DNA of 64,000 nucleotides from positions 62,001 to 126,000 of the forward strand of contig JACAXG010000302.1 of the NCBI GenBank assembly GCA_018881555.1, read 5' to 3'. The first letter of the stretch is position 1. Each line of letters begins with the position of its first letter. The position numbers and the translations under genes are program-made. Positions 20,294 through 32,391 of the stretch are shown piece after piece. The notes below the pieces were generated by a model, which made no database searches, was not told the origin of the DNA, and saw only the letters and a list, made by a program, of their open reading frames with translations. The stretch is from Amblyornis subalaris. Taxonomy: Eukaryota > Chordata > Aves > Passeriformes > Ptilonorhynchidae.

Positions 20294-23122
20294 TCAAAGG
20301 ATCATCAAAGGATCCTACCTTTCCCCTTTGGCTTTGGAGTGTTCTCTTCCCAGTAATACAGAAACCAGGGAGAAAGTGTTGCATTTTCCCACTGTTTTCC
20401 ACCTTGGAAGCTGTCCCAGCTACCTGCTGTCCCCACGGCATCCCAGGCCCAGGGAGGAGCCCCGGGTGGGAGCAGACTGTGGGAAAGAACCCAGGAATTG
20501 TCATTCCCCTCAGCTCCCGTGCTAATGAGCAGCTCACACTTCCCAGGACTGCCTTCTCCGTGCCTCCGGAGCCTGGAAATACAGGAGCTGCATATGGGCT
20601 CCACGGAGGAGTTATTTATAGAGCACAAGTGTTTCCAACCCTTCCAATCCATTGCAAGTTTTGCAATATTAGGCTCAGTTCTTAAAGGCCAAGTTTCTGG
20701 GATTCCAGCGGGTCCGGAGGGTAAAGCAGGAATGGCAGAGCTTCCTGACAGCAGAGAAATGCTACAGAACATTTCCTAGGAGCGAAAAGCCTGGGAATNA
20801 CCCTTCCCTCTTCCCTCCTCACCGAGGACCAAAGGAGGCACTCCTGGATTTATCTCACCTGGAAGCTGGAATCCTCGAATCCAGGGGCACCTTCCACTGG
20901 CACCAGCTCAGAGCTTCCACACCCAAACTGTTTCTGCAAGGATCTCTTGGCCCATTCTTTTGGAATCCCTGCGTTTCCCTGAGGAGCTCTGAGGGCTCTT
21001 CCCGAGTGTCACTTCCCCACATTTCTCCCCATTAGTGAATCCCTGTAACACCAAACAACCCGGGATTATCTGCCAGTGGATTTGCCCCTTTTGCCTTGGT
21101 CTCTGCTGAAAAATTCAACAGCAAAGGTAAAAACTCCTTTTCCTTCACTCCCCCACTGAATCCAAAGGCAAAATCCCGATTTATTTTGGTTTTCCCCCCT
21201 TTCTGCTGCACTCACCCCTCGCAGAGCTCAGGGAGGACAGATCCCAGTCCGGCACCTCGCGAAGGCCAGGAAGCACAGGAACATCCCAGCTCCTAAACAA
21301 GGAACAAAAATCATGTTCAGTGATCCCAGCTTTCCTAAAGATCCTAAAATATTGCTTCCATAAGTCAGCCTGAGGCCGAGAATTACATTCATTCCAGCCT
21401 CCTGAGATTAGAGAAGAAGTTCAAGTTTCTGGTCGAGATAAATAAGATTTCCTTAAAGCAGTTTAACAGCTGCACCGCAAAAAAAAAAAANCACAGAAAA
21501 AACTGGGAGAAAAAAGCAGGGAAAAGTGAAGACATNCATTTTCCCAATCAGTGGCAGGTGCACGTCAAGGGCATGGCCTTTAGCAGGACCCAGGGCTTGG
21601 CCGGAGCTGTGCCAATTAATCATCCAGCAAAATGCACTTGACAGCTTGGAGAAGGCTCCGAGTCCTTCGCTCATGATTGCGCCGCTAATTCGGGCTTGGA
21701 AGTTACGGAGAGCGGGAGAGACTCGGGGAAAAGCTGCCGAGGGTTTGGATACTGGGNGTTTGCAGCATTTTGAACCTGGTTCAGGCAGGCAGAGCCGGAT
21801 TTCCCCGGAGCTGGGAGTTCTCCCCGGTGTTAATCCCTGTTTTCTCTTAGGAGGGACGGAATTCCCTCTTTTGTTTCATCCACCTGTTTTATTTCGGGCA
21901 GAGCTGGTGAGGGTTGAATCCTGAATGGAATTTGGAATGCCAAAGCCCGTGAGGAAAGGGGACATGGGCACGCTTTGGTATTCCAAGAGGTGCTCAGGTG
22001 ATCCACAAGGCGAACTCCAAGGAATCAGAGCTACAGACAAACGGGGATGCCAGGGTGGCTTGTGTCCCCTTAAAACTCACGGAAAAAGGAGAGGAAGCAG
22101 CCACTGGTGTGTTTGAGTTGTCATTATTATACTGGAGGTGAAGAGGGAGATGGGGAAGGTGCAGTTGAGGAGGAAAATAGGGATGAAATCATAATAGTGG
22201 AGTCACGGTGCTGGGATGTGGGGTGTCCCGACAGGAATATTTGTGTGGATCAGTGCCCATGCGCACATACTGCTCCNACAACCCCACGGCCCCAAAATGC
22301 CACGTTATCTGCGGGAAAAATCCGCAAAAGAAACTCCNGACCTGATGCTCGGGGCACTCCGAGCATCCCACATTTCCCTCTTTTCTCCGAACAGCCAAGT
22401 TTGGTGCCAGCATCTCCCGGAGCGGAGCGGAGCCGCGGGATTGGGGCAGGAGCTGGCACGTGGCACTCCTGGTTTATGTAAGGTCTGGCTGCTATTTTTA
22501 GGCCCGTTAATAAAAAGGATTGTTCATCATTATAGNGGCTTAGCAGGCACAAATCACAGCCCGGGCGAATCTTAAGGGGAAGTGAGGTGATTCATCCCAC
22601 TAATCCCTGCTGCAAAGTCCCTAAATCCCGGCTCCAATAAGTGCGTTGGAGGCCGAGACCTTNGGGGTCCTCTCTCCGCTTGTTTTTTGGGATGGAAGAT
22701 TTCCTATTTTCGTTCCTATTTCCCCCCCCAAACCCAGAACCTGAGCCCTTTATCAGTCCTAAACCTGAGCTTAACTGAGTAAAAGCCACAGCCAAACGTT
22801 CCGAAGGTTCGGCCTAAATAAGCATGGAAAAGGAAAGCTTTTCTTTTTCCCTTTAAACAGAAAACTAAACATGGAAAAGGCTTTGTCCTGGAAGCAGTGC
22901 CAGCGGTGAATTATCCCGGCAGCTGGACAGAAATGACAGGAGATGGGAATGGGGCTCCCTCCTTCCAGTGAAACACGGCACAGCCAAGCACAGGCAGGAG
23001 CTGGGATGGCTCAGGGAGGGAGGAAATGTGAGGTTGTTCCGGAGTAAACAGCCAGGCAATGGAATTTGCATGGACACAGCTCCTGTCCAACACTGTGGAA
23101 TTTGGAATCTGAATGAAGGAAG
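20294..23122. other. Unique non-coding DNA, 2.8 kb
   Basis: No repeat or gene recognised. An A-rich run with an N lies at 21480-21491. TTTATGTAAGGTCTGG and AAATAAGCATGG-type AT words occur at 22470-22540 and near 22815. Several frames of about 100-155 codons (for example 20305-20772, minus) lack any domain. Confidence 0.55.
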
Positions 23123-23181
23123 ATCACGGAATCACAGAACTGGAAGGGACCCACAAAGCTCAGCAGAGTCCAGCTCCTGAT
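23123..23181 (-). mobile_element. CR1 tail fragment
   Basis: GATCACGGAATCACAGAACT, TGGAAGGGACCCACAAAGCT and GAGTCCAGCTCCTGA match the reverse complement of an avian CR1 3' end of the GGAAGGGACC...CAGAGTCCAG form. Only the terminal 60 bases remain. Confidence 0.75.
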
Positions 23182-24316
23182 TTATTCTGCTTTCCCACCA
23201 AAAGAAAGAGGAGCTCTTCAGTGGAAAAGGCGGATAGGGACAAGGAGAATGAAAGTTCTTGGAATATTCAGAATATGTCAAGCCCACTGAGACCNGAGAA
23301 TATTTACTTTGGCATCCATACAAATCGGTGATTAAATGACTTAAGGGTTGTCTCCAAGATTGTTCTTGGGAGAGATATCCAAGTTTTCCATTCACCTTCC
23401 AGCTTCCCAGCAACGTCTCCCTGCCATCTCCAGCAGGGCCCACCCCGAGGGAATGCCACAGAGGGAAAATCCNCCAGTGTCCCTCAAATTCCTGTGGCCT
23501 TTCCACCCTGCCCCACCCACCCAGCAGGGCTGTGGGATCACTGTCTTTACCTCGGGAATACAAAAGGGAATTTTTGGGAAGCCTTTTCCTACNGAACCCC
23601 ACGGCTGTGCCGGCAAGACGTGGACAGCTTCCCACTCTGGCCCTGCCCCTCCGCCTTCCTCCCTGGCTTCCAGTCAGGATTAAATTAGGATTACACTTCT
23701 CAACCTCTTAAAAAAAAACCCAGGAAAGGATGAAATGTGGGATTAACAGTCTGGGGAAATCTGNTGGTCGCTCAAAGATCTTGACCGGGTAATACGGAGA
23801 TTTGGGGAAATTAGGAGTTTGAAGTGCTGCTTGGAGCAGCCTGAGCTGGGTTTACGGCTAAACCCCCTAATCCCTCGGATTCCCAAGGCCATGGGAAGAG
23901 CTGGAAAGTGCTGCAGGACTCCCCTTTTTTTCCCAGAGCTGTGTATTTTTTATGGGATGTTGTATTTCCCTGGGTGGTGGCTGTGAGGAGTTGGGGTCTC
24001 CTGGTGAGGGGTGGGAGGGGCCAATTTGGTCAAAAATTAGGGATTTTTGGTGAAAAGAGTTCTCAGATGGTGAATTCCAGGCCAAGGCTCTGCAGCACCT
24101 TGGTAGTGCCTCAAGTGGCAGGAANTGGGAAAGTGGAGGTGAAGTTTGCCTGGATTGTTGGCAGCGTTTCTGGGAAGGATCNGGCTGAGTTCTGGATGTC
24201 TTGGTTTCTGCATTAAGGAATTTTCCCCTGTGGAAGCACTTTCAAAGGATCCCAGTGCATCACAAAATCCCAGAGTGGCTGGGTTGGTCCAACATCCCTG
24301 CTGTGGCTAAGGACAT
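23182..24316. other. Unique non-coding DNA
   Basis: A-rich run near 23711. No gene. At 24259-24290 the words CATCACAAAATCCCAGAGTGG and GGGTTGG look like a minus-strand CR1 tail just upstream of the + strand fragment that follows. Confidence 0.45.
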
Positions 24317-24455
24317 CCCTGGGAGTATCCAAGGCCAGGCTGGACAGGGCTTGGAGCAACCNGGGCTAGTGGAAGGTGTCCCTGCACATGGATGGGGTGG
24401 AANGAGCCGATCCTTAAAATCCCTTCCAATTTCAATCATTCTGGAGTTCTGTGGC
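24317..24455 (+). mobile_element. CR1 LINE 3' end (type A)
   Basis: Begins in E (CCTGGGAGTATCCAAGGCC) and holds the GGACAGGGCTTGGAGCAACC step, F (GGAAGGTGTCCCTGC) and G (CTTAAAATCCCTTCCAATTT) with a degraded tail CATTCTGGAGTTCTGTGG. Two Ns. A possible inverted tail lies just upstream. Confidence 0.9.
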
Positions 24456-25026
24456 TCTCTGACCTAAATCCATCCCCAATCCATCCCCTGCCTCATNCCC
24501 TCTGACCGGAATGTGGCACATTCCACGATTCAGCGCAGCAATAATGCAATAATAATAACAAAATCCCACTCCTTGCCTTCAACAAAAAGGGAATTTTTGC
24601 CGGGCTTTCTGGGCTGGGAAACGAAGCAGAAAGTGTTAACAGGAGAGCAGGTCCGCATCCCGGAGCGCGGCTCCGTTCCTGCTCCGGGAGCGCAGCTGGA
24701 AGCCGGCGAAGCCATGCATCTTTATTAGCAGCCATCCCGCGGCAGCTGGAAGCGGAGCGGGAAGGACGGAGCAATTATTCTGCCGTACCTGTCCCAGGGA
24801 CAGGTGTGTCGTGCCAGGAATGTTTCTCCGGCTCGTCACAGATAGATGGGAATCGTTAAACTTCTGCCGAGTCAGCGCGACGACACCCATGCCACAGGAT
24901 GTGGCCGGTGTTTATCCCAGTGGGAAATACAGACCGGGAGTTTGCTGGGAAACCAAGGGCGCTGCTTAATAAATCTCTCGATAAATTTGGGGGAGGGTTT
25001 TCTATTTCATGACAATTTTCCAGCCT
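24456..25026. other. Unique non-coding DNA
   Basis: A CAATAATGCAATAATAATAAC AT-rich stretch lies near 24535-24560, then CpG-containing DNA. The first half of the element might be regulatory, but no cluster is clear. Confidence 0.4.
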
Positions 25027-25062
25027 TTTCTAACCCAAACCATTCTGTGATTCCGTGATGAG
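25027..25062 (+). mobile_element. CR1 tail remnant
   Basis: TCTAACCCAAACCATTCTG and GTGATTCCGTGATG are the last 30 bases of block G with tail. No upstream body is present, so this is an extreme 5' truncation. Confidence 0.8.
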
Positions 25063-25380
25063 ACTTTCTCCGCCAGGACACGTGGGAAAGTTAATGGGAA
25101 TTAGGAAAAGGTGGGAATTTAGGATGTATTAGTTACATTAAGCCACTAGAGAAATGGTTACTTTTGGAATTCAAGTGACATTAATGGGAAATAACTCCAT
25201 TTTCTGATAGCAAAACTGAATTAAAGCCATTCCAATGCCGAACCGGGATGTGCTCTAGGAAACACCATGGATTGGGACATTGCCACTTCATACACCACAT
25301 CCCACAATTTGGCTGCTGTTTGGATTTGTGTAGTCATTCTTCTTTCTTATTCCTGAGGTTGCCTGTCACCTGGCAGTGTG
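25063..25380. other. Unique non-coding DNA
   Basis: AT-rich, with GTATTAGTTACATTAAGCC and AATTAAAGCC words. No gene or transposon. Confidence 0.4.
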
Positions 25381-25440
25381 GATGGGTGTGGATGGGTGTG
25401 GATGGGTATGGATGGGTATGGATAGGTGTGGATGGGTATG
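25381..25440 (+). repeat. 10-bp minisatellite, six copies
   Basis: Six exact-length units of GATGGGTGTG with T/C-A type changes (GATGGGTATG, GATAGGTGTG), flanked by partial units. The repeated WVDGYG-like translation is a consequence of the tandem. Confidence 0.95.
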
Positions 25441-25659
25441 GATGTGCCAGAGGTTGGGGCTCAGTTCCAGGGCAGTGTGGGGCACTGCTGGGGAAATGAA
25501 TAATTCCAGGTGTGTAGGAGCTCCTTGGCACCTGGTGTGAGGGATCTGTGGGGCAGGATACCTCCAATTACCTGATTTCGAGGATTGAAATCCGGATTTT
25601 ATTCCGTAGCTGAAAGAAAATTCCCCCTTAATGCANAATTACAGAAAGGAGCCTTAGGA
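25441..25659. other. Unique DNA
   Basis: No feature recognised. Confidence 0.4.
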
Positions 25660-25870
25660 GTCAGGGAAAACAGCAAGCATTGTGCTTTCCCTTGGAAGTT
25701 CCCTTAAAAGATTTCATTTCTATTTTTGATGANGAGCGAAAATTTCTTTTCGCTTAAAAGAAAAGAAAAATTAATCAGCTGTCAATGCCGCAAATTTAAA
25801 TTCTCTATTCACTAATGTTTAATAATCCCATTCCATAATAACGCATTAAGGAGGAAAAGAAGCCAACCCA
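25660..25870. promoter_or_regulatory. Candidate regulatory island with AGCGAAAA inverted repeat
   Basis: AGCGAAAA (25735-25742), four bases, and TTTTCGCT (25747-25754) form an exact 8-bp inverted repeat. Downstream are ATTAATCAGCTGTCAATG (E-box CAGCTG joined to a TGTCA MEIS/TGIF core) and AT-rich DNA with CACTAATGTTTAATAATCCC. Function inferred only. Confidence 0.4.
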
Positions 25871-27571
25871 CTTCATTTGGCTTTGGTCTGCCTGGAGGAC
25901 TGGCACTTGAATCCTTCAGATGAAAGGCTCCCACTTTTATCCCTCCAACTACTCCGGCAGCCCCTGGAACTAAAGGACTTGAAGGGGAATAATTGGCTCT
26001 TTGGAGGAGCAGAGCTGAACAATGTCCTCGCTGCCTCTCGAGCTCTCTCCCACATCTGTCTCCGCGCTCCCTGCTTTGTAGCAAGAAATTAAATAATGGG
26101 ACCTATAGGATTCGATCACAAAAATATTCTCCCTTTACACTTTGTTCCAAATTAATTTCCAGATGGCTGTTCTGGCTGAGGAGAAGGAGAAGATCCCAGG
26201 CTGTGGGGACTGGGAACGGGAGGGGGACTCATCCTTTCACCTTTGTCCGGATTAATTGTCGAGACACCGCAAGCTGTTGTTCCTAAAAAAAATACGAGGA
26301 GAGGGGTGCATTTTCTTCCCAATATGCTGAATTCACAGGGCTCTCAGAGGGAAACACGAGGAAATAGAGGCCATCCCCTCCTTCCTCGCCCCGTGCACCC
26401 NACAGTACCGCTGGCTTTGCCAGCCCAGCCTGGGAGTTCCTTTATTCCCCAGCTCTTTGCAAATCCATGCAGGAGCTGGGGCTGTAACTTGGCCATCGGA
26501 GCTCGTCAAATCTCCCAGGCAAGGAACACGTGCCGGAACCTCGGTGTGGGATTTGAATCCTAGGGATTGCACGTTGCACACGGGGCCGGGGGAACTTCAG
26601 ACACACGTGCAAGTGGAGTTACAGACTCCTGGGGGGTGTTTGGGGCTTTGCAGCATCACACATTCCCTATAAATTTGCTCAACTGGGCTTCCTAAGGGAC
26701 AGAAGCTCTGCTCTGGCACGGTCCAGGGAAAACTCAGTGCTCCCGAGGCCGGGCTGCAGCTGAACAGGAGTGTGGGATGGGAATGCCCATCTCATTCCAA
26801 CCACCTTGCACTAGCCCATGTTGCCTAAATCTCCAGGAACTTTCTGCTCTGCTCCTTGTTTTCTATCCGGAGGCAGCCTCGGAGCCTGGTGTTCCTCTGG
26901 CTGAAATCCAAGTGTGGAAAGGACTTACACCCTCAGAAGGGCTGTTTCCATCACCCTCCTAAAGAGAATTAAAAGCTGCAGAATTCCAAACCAACCTGAA
27001 CTGCTTTTTGCTGCTTTCCCTCCTGCTCACATCAGTTTAGCACTCCACTAATTATTGGGATTCTTTTCCAGTGACTCCCCTTAAGCTAAGAAATGACCGA
27101 GGCCCCAAAAACAAGGGAGCTCAGTTCTCTTTGGACACCAAGAGGTCGTGGGGTTTGTGTGTGTCTGCTTTTGTTTTGGAGCTGGATGTGAAACGGAGCT
27201 GCTCTTTCTGGCAAAAACTTTCCAAACAGGATGCCGGGATAATCCGAAAAGGATGGGGGGAAACGGAAAACAGGCTGCGTGTACGAGTGAGGAATCCNAA
27301 TGGCTCCCAAATGTCCTGACACCAAAGCCCTTCCTACCTGGGGAACGGACATCAAACGGCTCCGCCGGGCGTGGGACCACCCGTGTCCGAGGGGCTCATC
27401 CAGCGGCGCTTCCTCCGGGAGAGCGCTGGAGTCGGGATGCACTTGGGTGCAGTTCCACCACATCTGGTACAGCTTGAGCTGAGGGAAACCTGTTTGTGCA
27501 AGAAAACATCGAGCCTAAATTCGCTGATTATTCACAGGGAAGCCAGAAACATTCCCAGCCATTTTCCGGAG
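25871..27571. other. Unique non-coding DNA
   Basis: AT-richer at 26080-26160, GC-richer later. No CR1, tandem repeat or exon recognised. Frames at 27086-27480 on both strands overlap each other, so neither is convincing. Confidence 0.5.
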
Positions 27572-27665
27572 CACCTGCTCTGGTGGGAGGTGTCCCCGCC
27601 CGTGGCAAAGGGCTGGAATGCGAGGGGCTTCAAGGTCCCTCCCAACCGAGCCATTCCACGATTCC
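27572..27665 (+). mobile_element. CR1 LINE 3' end (type A)
   Basis: Starts just before F (GGGAGGTGTCCCCGCCCGTG) and holds G (CTTCAAGGTCCCTCCCAACC) with tail GAGCCATTCCACGATTCC. CpG in F (CCCGCCCGTGG) shows the usual differences from the other copies. Confidence 0.88.
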
Positions 27666-28308
27666 GAGCCGGTGTCGGCTCCGGGATCCCACCACCCACC
27701 CGTGAGTTCAGACCACGGTGGGCGTGGGGGAGGCCACGGCACTGCATCCCTGTGTATCCAAGAGGGATGCACAGGTGGCTCCCGCCNGAACAGCAGCCGG
27801 ACCCGGGGCGCCTTTCTGCCAGACCTGCGCCTTTAAATTCCTCTCGTGAGGAACACACGGCACAGTTTTTTATATTCCCAAGAAGTCGAAACTCAGCTCC
27901 CAACCCCAGATTTCGAGAGGTCTAAATCTGAATCCCCTCTGCTCCGATGCTTCTATCGTATCCCTTGATTTCTCCCGAGCAAGCTGACGGCATGTGAAAG
28001 CCATTCTTATTTTTACCCTCCCTCTCCATCTGAGAAAGGAAACACAGTCCATTTGCCGCGAGCCCCTCGGCATCTGCTGATTTGTCAGTTCGATTTAGCT
28101 GCGAAGCGCTCGCTGGGGCTGCACGGGGGCCGCTCGGGCAGCCTGGCTGCACAAAATCCCTGCTCCGGCACCAGCAGGAGCGGCTCCGGCGGGGCGTTCG
28201 CTCGGATGTGCTTTCGGCACGGCCGAGGTGGCCCAGAAATGCTGGGGAGTTGGGGGGTTTGGACANGGGAAAGGAGGGTGGGANGGGGGGGAATATTGCT
28301 GCACTCTG
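27666..28308. other. Unique DNA with a CpG-containing segment
   Basis: CpG is frequent at 28060-28210 (GCGAAGCGCTCGCTGG, GGCGGGGCGTTCGC-like). AT-rich words lie at 27940-27990. No gene start recognised. Confidence 0.4.
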
Positions 28309-28535
28309 AGGATCACAGAATTCCAGAATTATTCAGGGTGGGAAAGAGCTCTGAGGTAACAGAGTTCACCCTGTGCCCGATGCCCACCTTGTCACCAGCT
28401 CAGAGCACTGAGNGACACCTCCAGGAGTTCCTGGGACACCTCCAGGGATGGGGACTCCAGCCCCTTCCTGTGCCTGACCACACTTTCCATGAAGAAATTC
28501 CTCTCCTTTTCCTTGTCACAGCTCTCCCTCCCCCC
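28309..28535 (-). mobile_element. CR1 LINE 3' end (type B)
   Basis: Tail GATCACAGAATTCCAGAATT, then GGGTGGGAAAGAGCTCTGAGG, CCTGTGCCCGATGCCCACC, TTGTCACCAGCTCAGAGCAC, GACACCTCCAGGGATGGGGA, and TTTCCATGAAGAAATTCCTC. A small local duplication of the GACACCTCCAGG word occurs at about 28415-28450. Body ends near CACAGCTCTCCCTCC. Confidence 0.92.
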
Positions 28536-29059
28536 TAGCTGCAATTTTATTTTTGGGATGCTCCACAATCGCTTGTTCATCAGCACGGCTCTAATCCTGG
28601 CCAGGATTTTCCCTCTCCTTATGGTGTCTGGAAAACAGAGCTGCGGGATGGCCTGGAAGTTCCCAGCAGTTCGGGCTGCTCAGCTCCAGCTGCTGGACCT
28701 CCTGGATGCTGGAGCAGGGCTTGGATAGTCCTCCTCCTAAAACCATGGAGCGAGGAGCTCATGGACAGTGGCACTCATGGCATTAACTCTTTGGAGCCTC
28801 CCAAAACACTGGATCCACTCTTTTCCTAATATTGAGGAATTTCAAGGTACTTTTCCCACAGCAAATATTTACCCTGAGCTCCTTTTTGTGATGAGGGAGA
28901 AGCCCTGGCTCGGGAAATGTCAGTGTCCATCGGCAAGAATTGAGGGAATGTGGCAGCTCTGGGCTCGGGATCAGCTCCCAGAGATCTTTCTCCCGTTGTT
29001 CCAGCCCTTTACCAAAGGTCTTCCAGGGGCTGCTGAGCCAGGAGTTATATGCAAGTGAC
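28536..29059. other. Unique non-coding DNA
   Basis: No gene or repeat recognised. Confidence 0.45.
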
Positions 29060-29194
29060 ATAAAAATAGTGCTAAAACCTTAAAAGCAGCTGTAGAGCAC
29101 TTACCCCAGAGAAGAAACAGATATAAAACACGCAGGGAATTTTATTTCCCTTTGCATCCNTGCTTTTTAAAGCCACAAAAAAAAAAAAAGGGGA
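29060..29194. other. AT-rich approach to an island, with A13 run
   Basis: TAAAAATAGTGCTAAAACC and an A13 homopolymer at 29177-29189. No element body ends in this A run. Confidence 0.5.
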
Positions 29195-29620
29195 GCTGGC
29201 CTTTAAGCCTTCAATTAATTGAACAAAGATTTCAAAATTGTTCAATTGGTTTCATTAGGAAGTGTATAATAGAATAATAAAGTAAAACAAATGATATAAA
29301 GCAGACCCACTAATTAGCTCTACATGATTGATACAGCTTTGGACGAGGCATTTGATCTCAAACAAAATGCAGTTCCTTGTTAAGAGGATTTTTAATTGAT
29401 GTGCAGAGAGGTATTAGATGATGTTGGAAAATAATTACTCCAAAGCTACTCATGCATTTGGCTGAACATAACAAATGAAGTTTGGGCTCTGGATCTGGCG
29501 GAGTGGACACGTGCTAATTAATAATGAGAGGAACAAGCATCTTCCAGGGGTTTTTAACCCAGTGTTTACCAGGAGATTGCGTCGCAATTATGCTCCATAA
29601 TGAGCTTGTCATCGGAACAA
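29195..29620. promoter_or_regulatory. Candidate regulatory island with exact 14-bp palindrome
   Basis: TTCAATTAATTGAA at 29210-29223 is an exact palindrome centred on TTAA. It overlaps AACAAAG (29222-29228), a SOX word. CACTAATTAGC follows at about 29308, ATTTGATCTC (TCF-like) at 29350, TTTTAATTGATG at about 29390, ACTCATGCATTTGG at about 29448 and GCTAATTAATAATGAG at about 29512. AT-rich throughout and free of repeats. One of the strongest regulatory candidates in the window. Confidence 0.55.
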
Positions 29621-30007
29621 AATCCACATTACTCAGATGTCAGCGGAGATTGGGAACGGCGCAGCCCCGCTCCGGGTTCCGTTCTTCCCGCCGATGGGAA
29701 CGGGCTCGAAAGCAGCATGGCTGCAGCCAGCTATCCGGCTGCCCTGGGAATTCTGGGACAGGGGACAGGGANGCTTCCTCGCTTCCCGCCGGGAAATGTG
29801 ACGCCAGAAGGGCGGAAATGCTCTATTTATTTGAAAAATCTATCCCTGCGGGTCNGATGGGAAGTCTCGGGAAGGGTGGTGGGAGCAGCCCCAGAGCAGC
29901 ATCAGTCTCCAGGGAGACCACTCTGGCACTTCCAGCAGCCCTGAAATCCTGGCAATTTCAATGGAAAATAATAAACCTCCCAAGAGCCAGCTGCTTACGG
30001 TCCAAGG
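29621..30007. other. Unique DNA
   Basis: GC-rich with some CpG. No gene or repeat recognised. Confidence 0.4.
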
Positions 30008-30125
30008 AGAGAGGCTGTGAACTCCCCAAGGCTGGAAGTGTCCCAGGCCAGGTTGAACAGGATTTGGAGCAACCTGGTCCGGTGGAAGGTGTCCCTGCCC
30101 ATGGCAGAGAGTGGAATGGGACCTG
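30008..30125 (+). mobile_element. CR1 LINE 3' end (type A)
   Basis: Begins within D, altered to AGGCTGTGAACTCCCC, then E (GGAAGTGTCCCAGGCCAGG), a GGATTTGGAGCAACCTGG step and F (GGAAGGTGTCCCTGCCCATG). Block G and the tail are absent, so the 3' end was lost after insertion. Confidence 0.9.
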
Positions 30126-30859
30126 GTGTCACGGGGACAATCCCCCAGGGATGGCTCCTCTCCACCTGCAGCAGCAGGAGCAGCCAGAGGTACTTCTATC
30201 CCTGGAAACTCAGAGCTGAATCCTCTGGGTCCTGCTGGTTCTTGGAAACCAAAGCAACTCTTAAAACTTTGCTACTTAACAGGCAAAAGTCCATTTTGAT
30301 TTAGAATGGAACGAGGAATGAATAAAACCCAGCTTAATTCCAAAAACCCCTTTGCATTTGGATGCTCCCTTCATTCCCAGTATGAAGAGCAGGCTGGACT
30401 TCCCAGCCTGGGAAAAGGTGTTTGGAAACGCCAGGAGGGATTATTTAAGGCAAGTGGAGTTCCTGCCTGCAAACATTACTAATTCACCCTGGCCAAGTGT
30501 CACTCCTTTGTCATGTGCCACATTCCCTGCAGCTCCAGACAATCCGCATCCCGCTTTCGGGAGACAACGCGTCGGATTTCGCGAGCGATGCCAAAAGTCT
30601 CACTTTTCCTCCTTCAAAGCAATGCCTCTGACACTTCCCAGCCATGGCTTTATATTTTTACAGAAATGTGTGTTTTGTGGGTGAGAGTGCGGCGTGGTTC
30701 GAACAGTTGTCAGAAGTTTTATTTTGGGAAGAAGACAGAGAGGATTTGGTGAGATAATTAAGAGTTTGCGAAGTTTCCCGGAGAAATGAGAAAGGCCCAA
30801 ACCCGCTCCCAGGCGTCTTTTCCACGTTTGCCACCACCTCCTCCTCCTCCTCGAGTTTA
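30126..30859. other. Unique non-coding DNA
   Basis: Short CCTCCTCCTCCTCC at about 30837-30850. No gene or transposon recognised. Confidence 0.45.
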
Positions 30860-31080
30860 TCAATCTGTTAATTAATGGTGTTTATTCTCCTGCCGGCCCC
30901 GCCTGAGCCGTGGCTCGGTGATTATCTGATTAGGCAGCGATGATAACGCATGTGGGAAAAGGTATTTATTGTGTGTGTGGGCTCCCCATCGCTATGGCAA
31001 CAGGCAAATATTTGCAGACCTCCACTCCTGATTAATACCTCCCTGATTATATAAAGTCTGGATGGGGAGAATTCCCAGTG
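30860..31080. promoter_or_regulatory. Candidate regulatory island with X-box-like site
   Basis: TTAATTAATGG at about 30867, GATTATCTGATTAGG at about 30921 and GATGATAACG at about 30939. GCTATGGCAAC at 30991-31001 matches the right half of an RFX X-box. CAAATATTTG is an exact palindrome at about 31005. Then CTGATTAATACC and GATTATATAAAG, a TATA-like word. Several factor classes fall within 200 bases. Confidence 0.45.
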
Positions 31081-32391
31081 ACAGTTTCCTTACGTGCGTC
31101 CCAGGCTCGTCAAACGGCTCCGGTAATTTAAGGCTCCGTCACATCAGAGCCGTTTCCCAACCAGCCATTTTATCAGCGTGTGCCTGGAACACAAGGCCTG
31201 GGAATTATTTTTAAACCTGTTGGTTCCCTGTTTCAGGGAGAAGAGTGTTTTTACAGACTCATTTCTCCCAGGAGAAATGATAGGGTGGGATCAAAGCCCC
31301 GGGGATGAGGCCGCGCCTGCCGGGAGAACTTTGGGAATGGAGAAATTCTGATTCCAGGATTCCATGAACACTCTGACATCGAGTGACGGATCCGGACAAT
31401 AGGAGAGAGGAGGGACAGGTGTGTTTTGATGTCTGAACCTCTTTTGCACAGTGTTACAGAACTTCCAAGAGGAGGGAATTCGCTGTTGGAAGCAAACCTT
31501 CCTGACTTGGGTTTGCAACCCACGTGGGAATTCTCTGCATCCCACAACACTCGCAGGCCAAAGAGCTCAGGGATTCCTGGCAGGGATGAAGGAGGGCAGC
31601 GGGTGGGAGAGGGGAGCTCCGGGCAGAGCCGGAGCTTGGCCAGCCAGGAAGGATTCCTCGGGATGGCTCCGAAGGGCAGTGAGGCAGAAGGAAGCACTGA
31701 AGGAAGCAAGCTGAGCCACTCCCGGTGATCTGCAGGGCCTTGGGGCATCTCTCGGAACATCTGCAGGCACCTCGGGCAAAATCCTTTCCCCACTGAATGG
31801 AAAATCTGCTGCTGACCTCGAAACGGCCACGATTCCNGCCGGGAGCTGCCGGGCTGTGGCACACGGACACGGCGGGGACCGTCCCCATCCCAGGGCGGGA
31901 GGGAAAAGCGGAAGGAACGCCCGGGAGGGGAAGGGCTGGAGGCCTGCACTTTTCCCTGCCCTGTCGTTTGACAGGGGAATTTTTCTCCAGGGAAAACTAT
32001 TTCAAATCCAGTTGGATTTCACAGGTGAATGCTTTAATGGCTGTGCCCAGGGTCCTGAGTCAGTCTCAATCTGTGTAACAAAAGCAGCAAACGTGGCTCT
32101 TTTCCAGAGCCATGGATGAGGGAGACTCGGAGCTGGAACTCCAGAGGCAGTGGGACAGTGGAGCTGGGAGCCCCCTGGTGCTGCCAGCCTGTCCTGGGGT
32201 GGCAATTCCAGCAGCTCAGTGTCATTCCACAAGGTTGAGTGTGTGGAGCTGAGCCTGCCCAGACATGCTTTGGCTGCTTCTCTCCCTTTGGAGAGTTTGG
32301 GAATGGCTCATGGAGTTGCCGGGACCGAGTCCTTGAGAAGGTGGAGGGCTAGAGGAATATTTTGTAAATAATGCTGAAATAACCTCAGAAA
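31081..32391. other. Unique non-coding DNA
   Basis: A G-rich stretch with CpG lies at 31840-31930. Frames of up to 232 codons on the minus strand (31251-31949) have no domain and overlap open frames on the other strand. No repeat recognised. Confidence 0.5.

Noticed and set aside
25248..25499. Apparent repeat protein WVDGYG
   Set aside because: It is the translation of the 10-bp minisatellite at 25381-25440.
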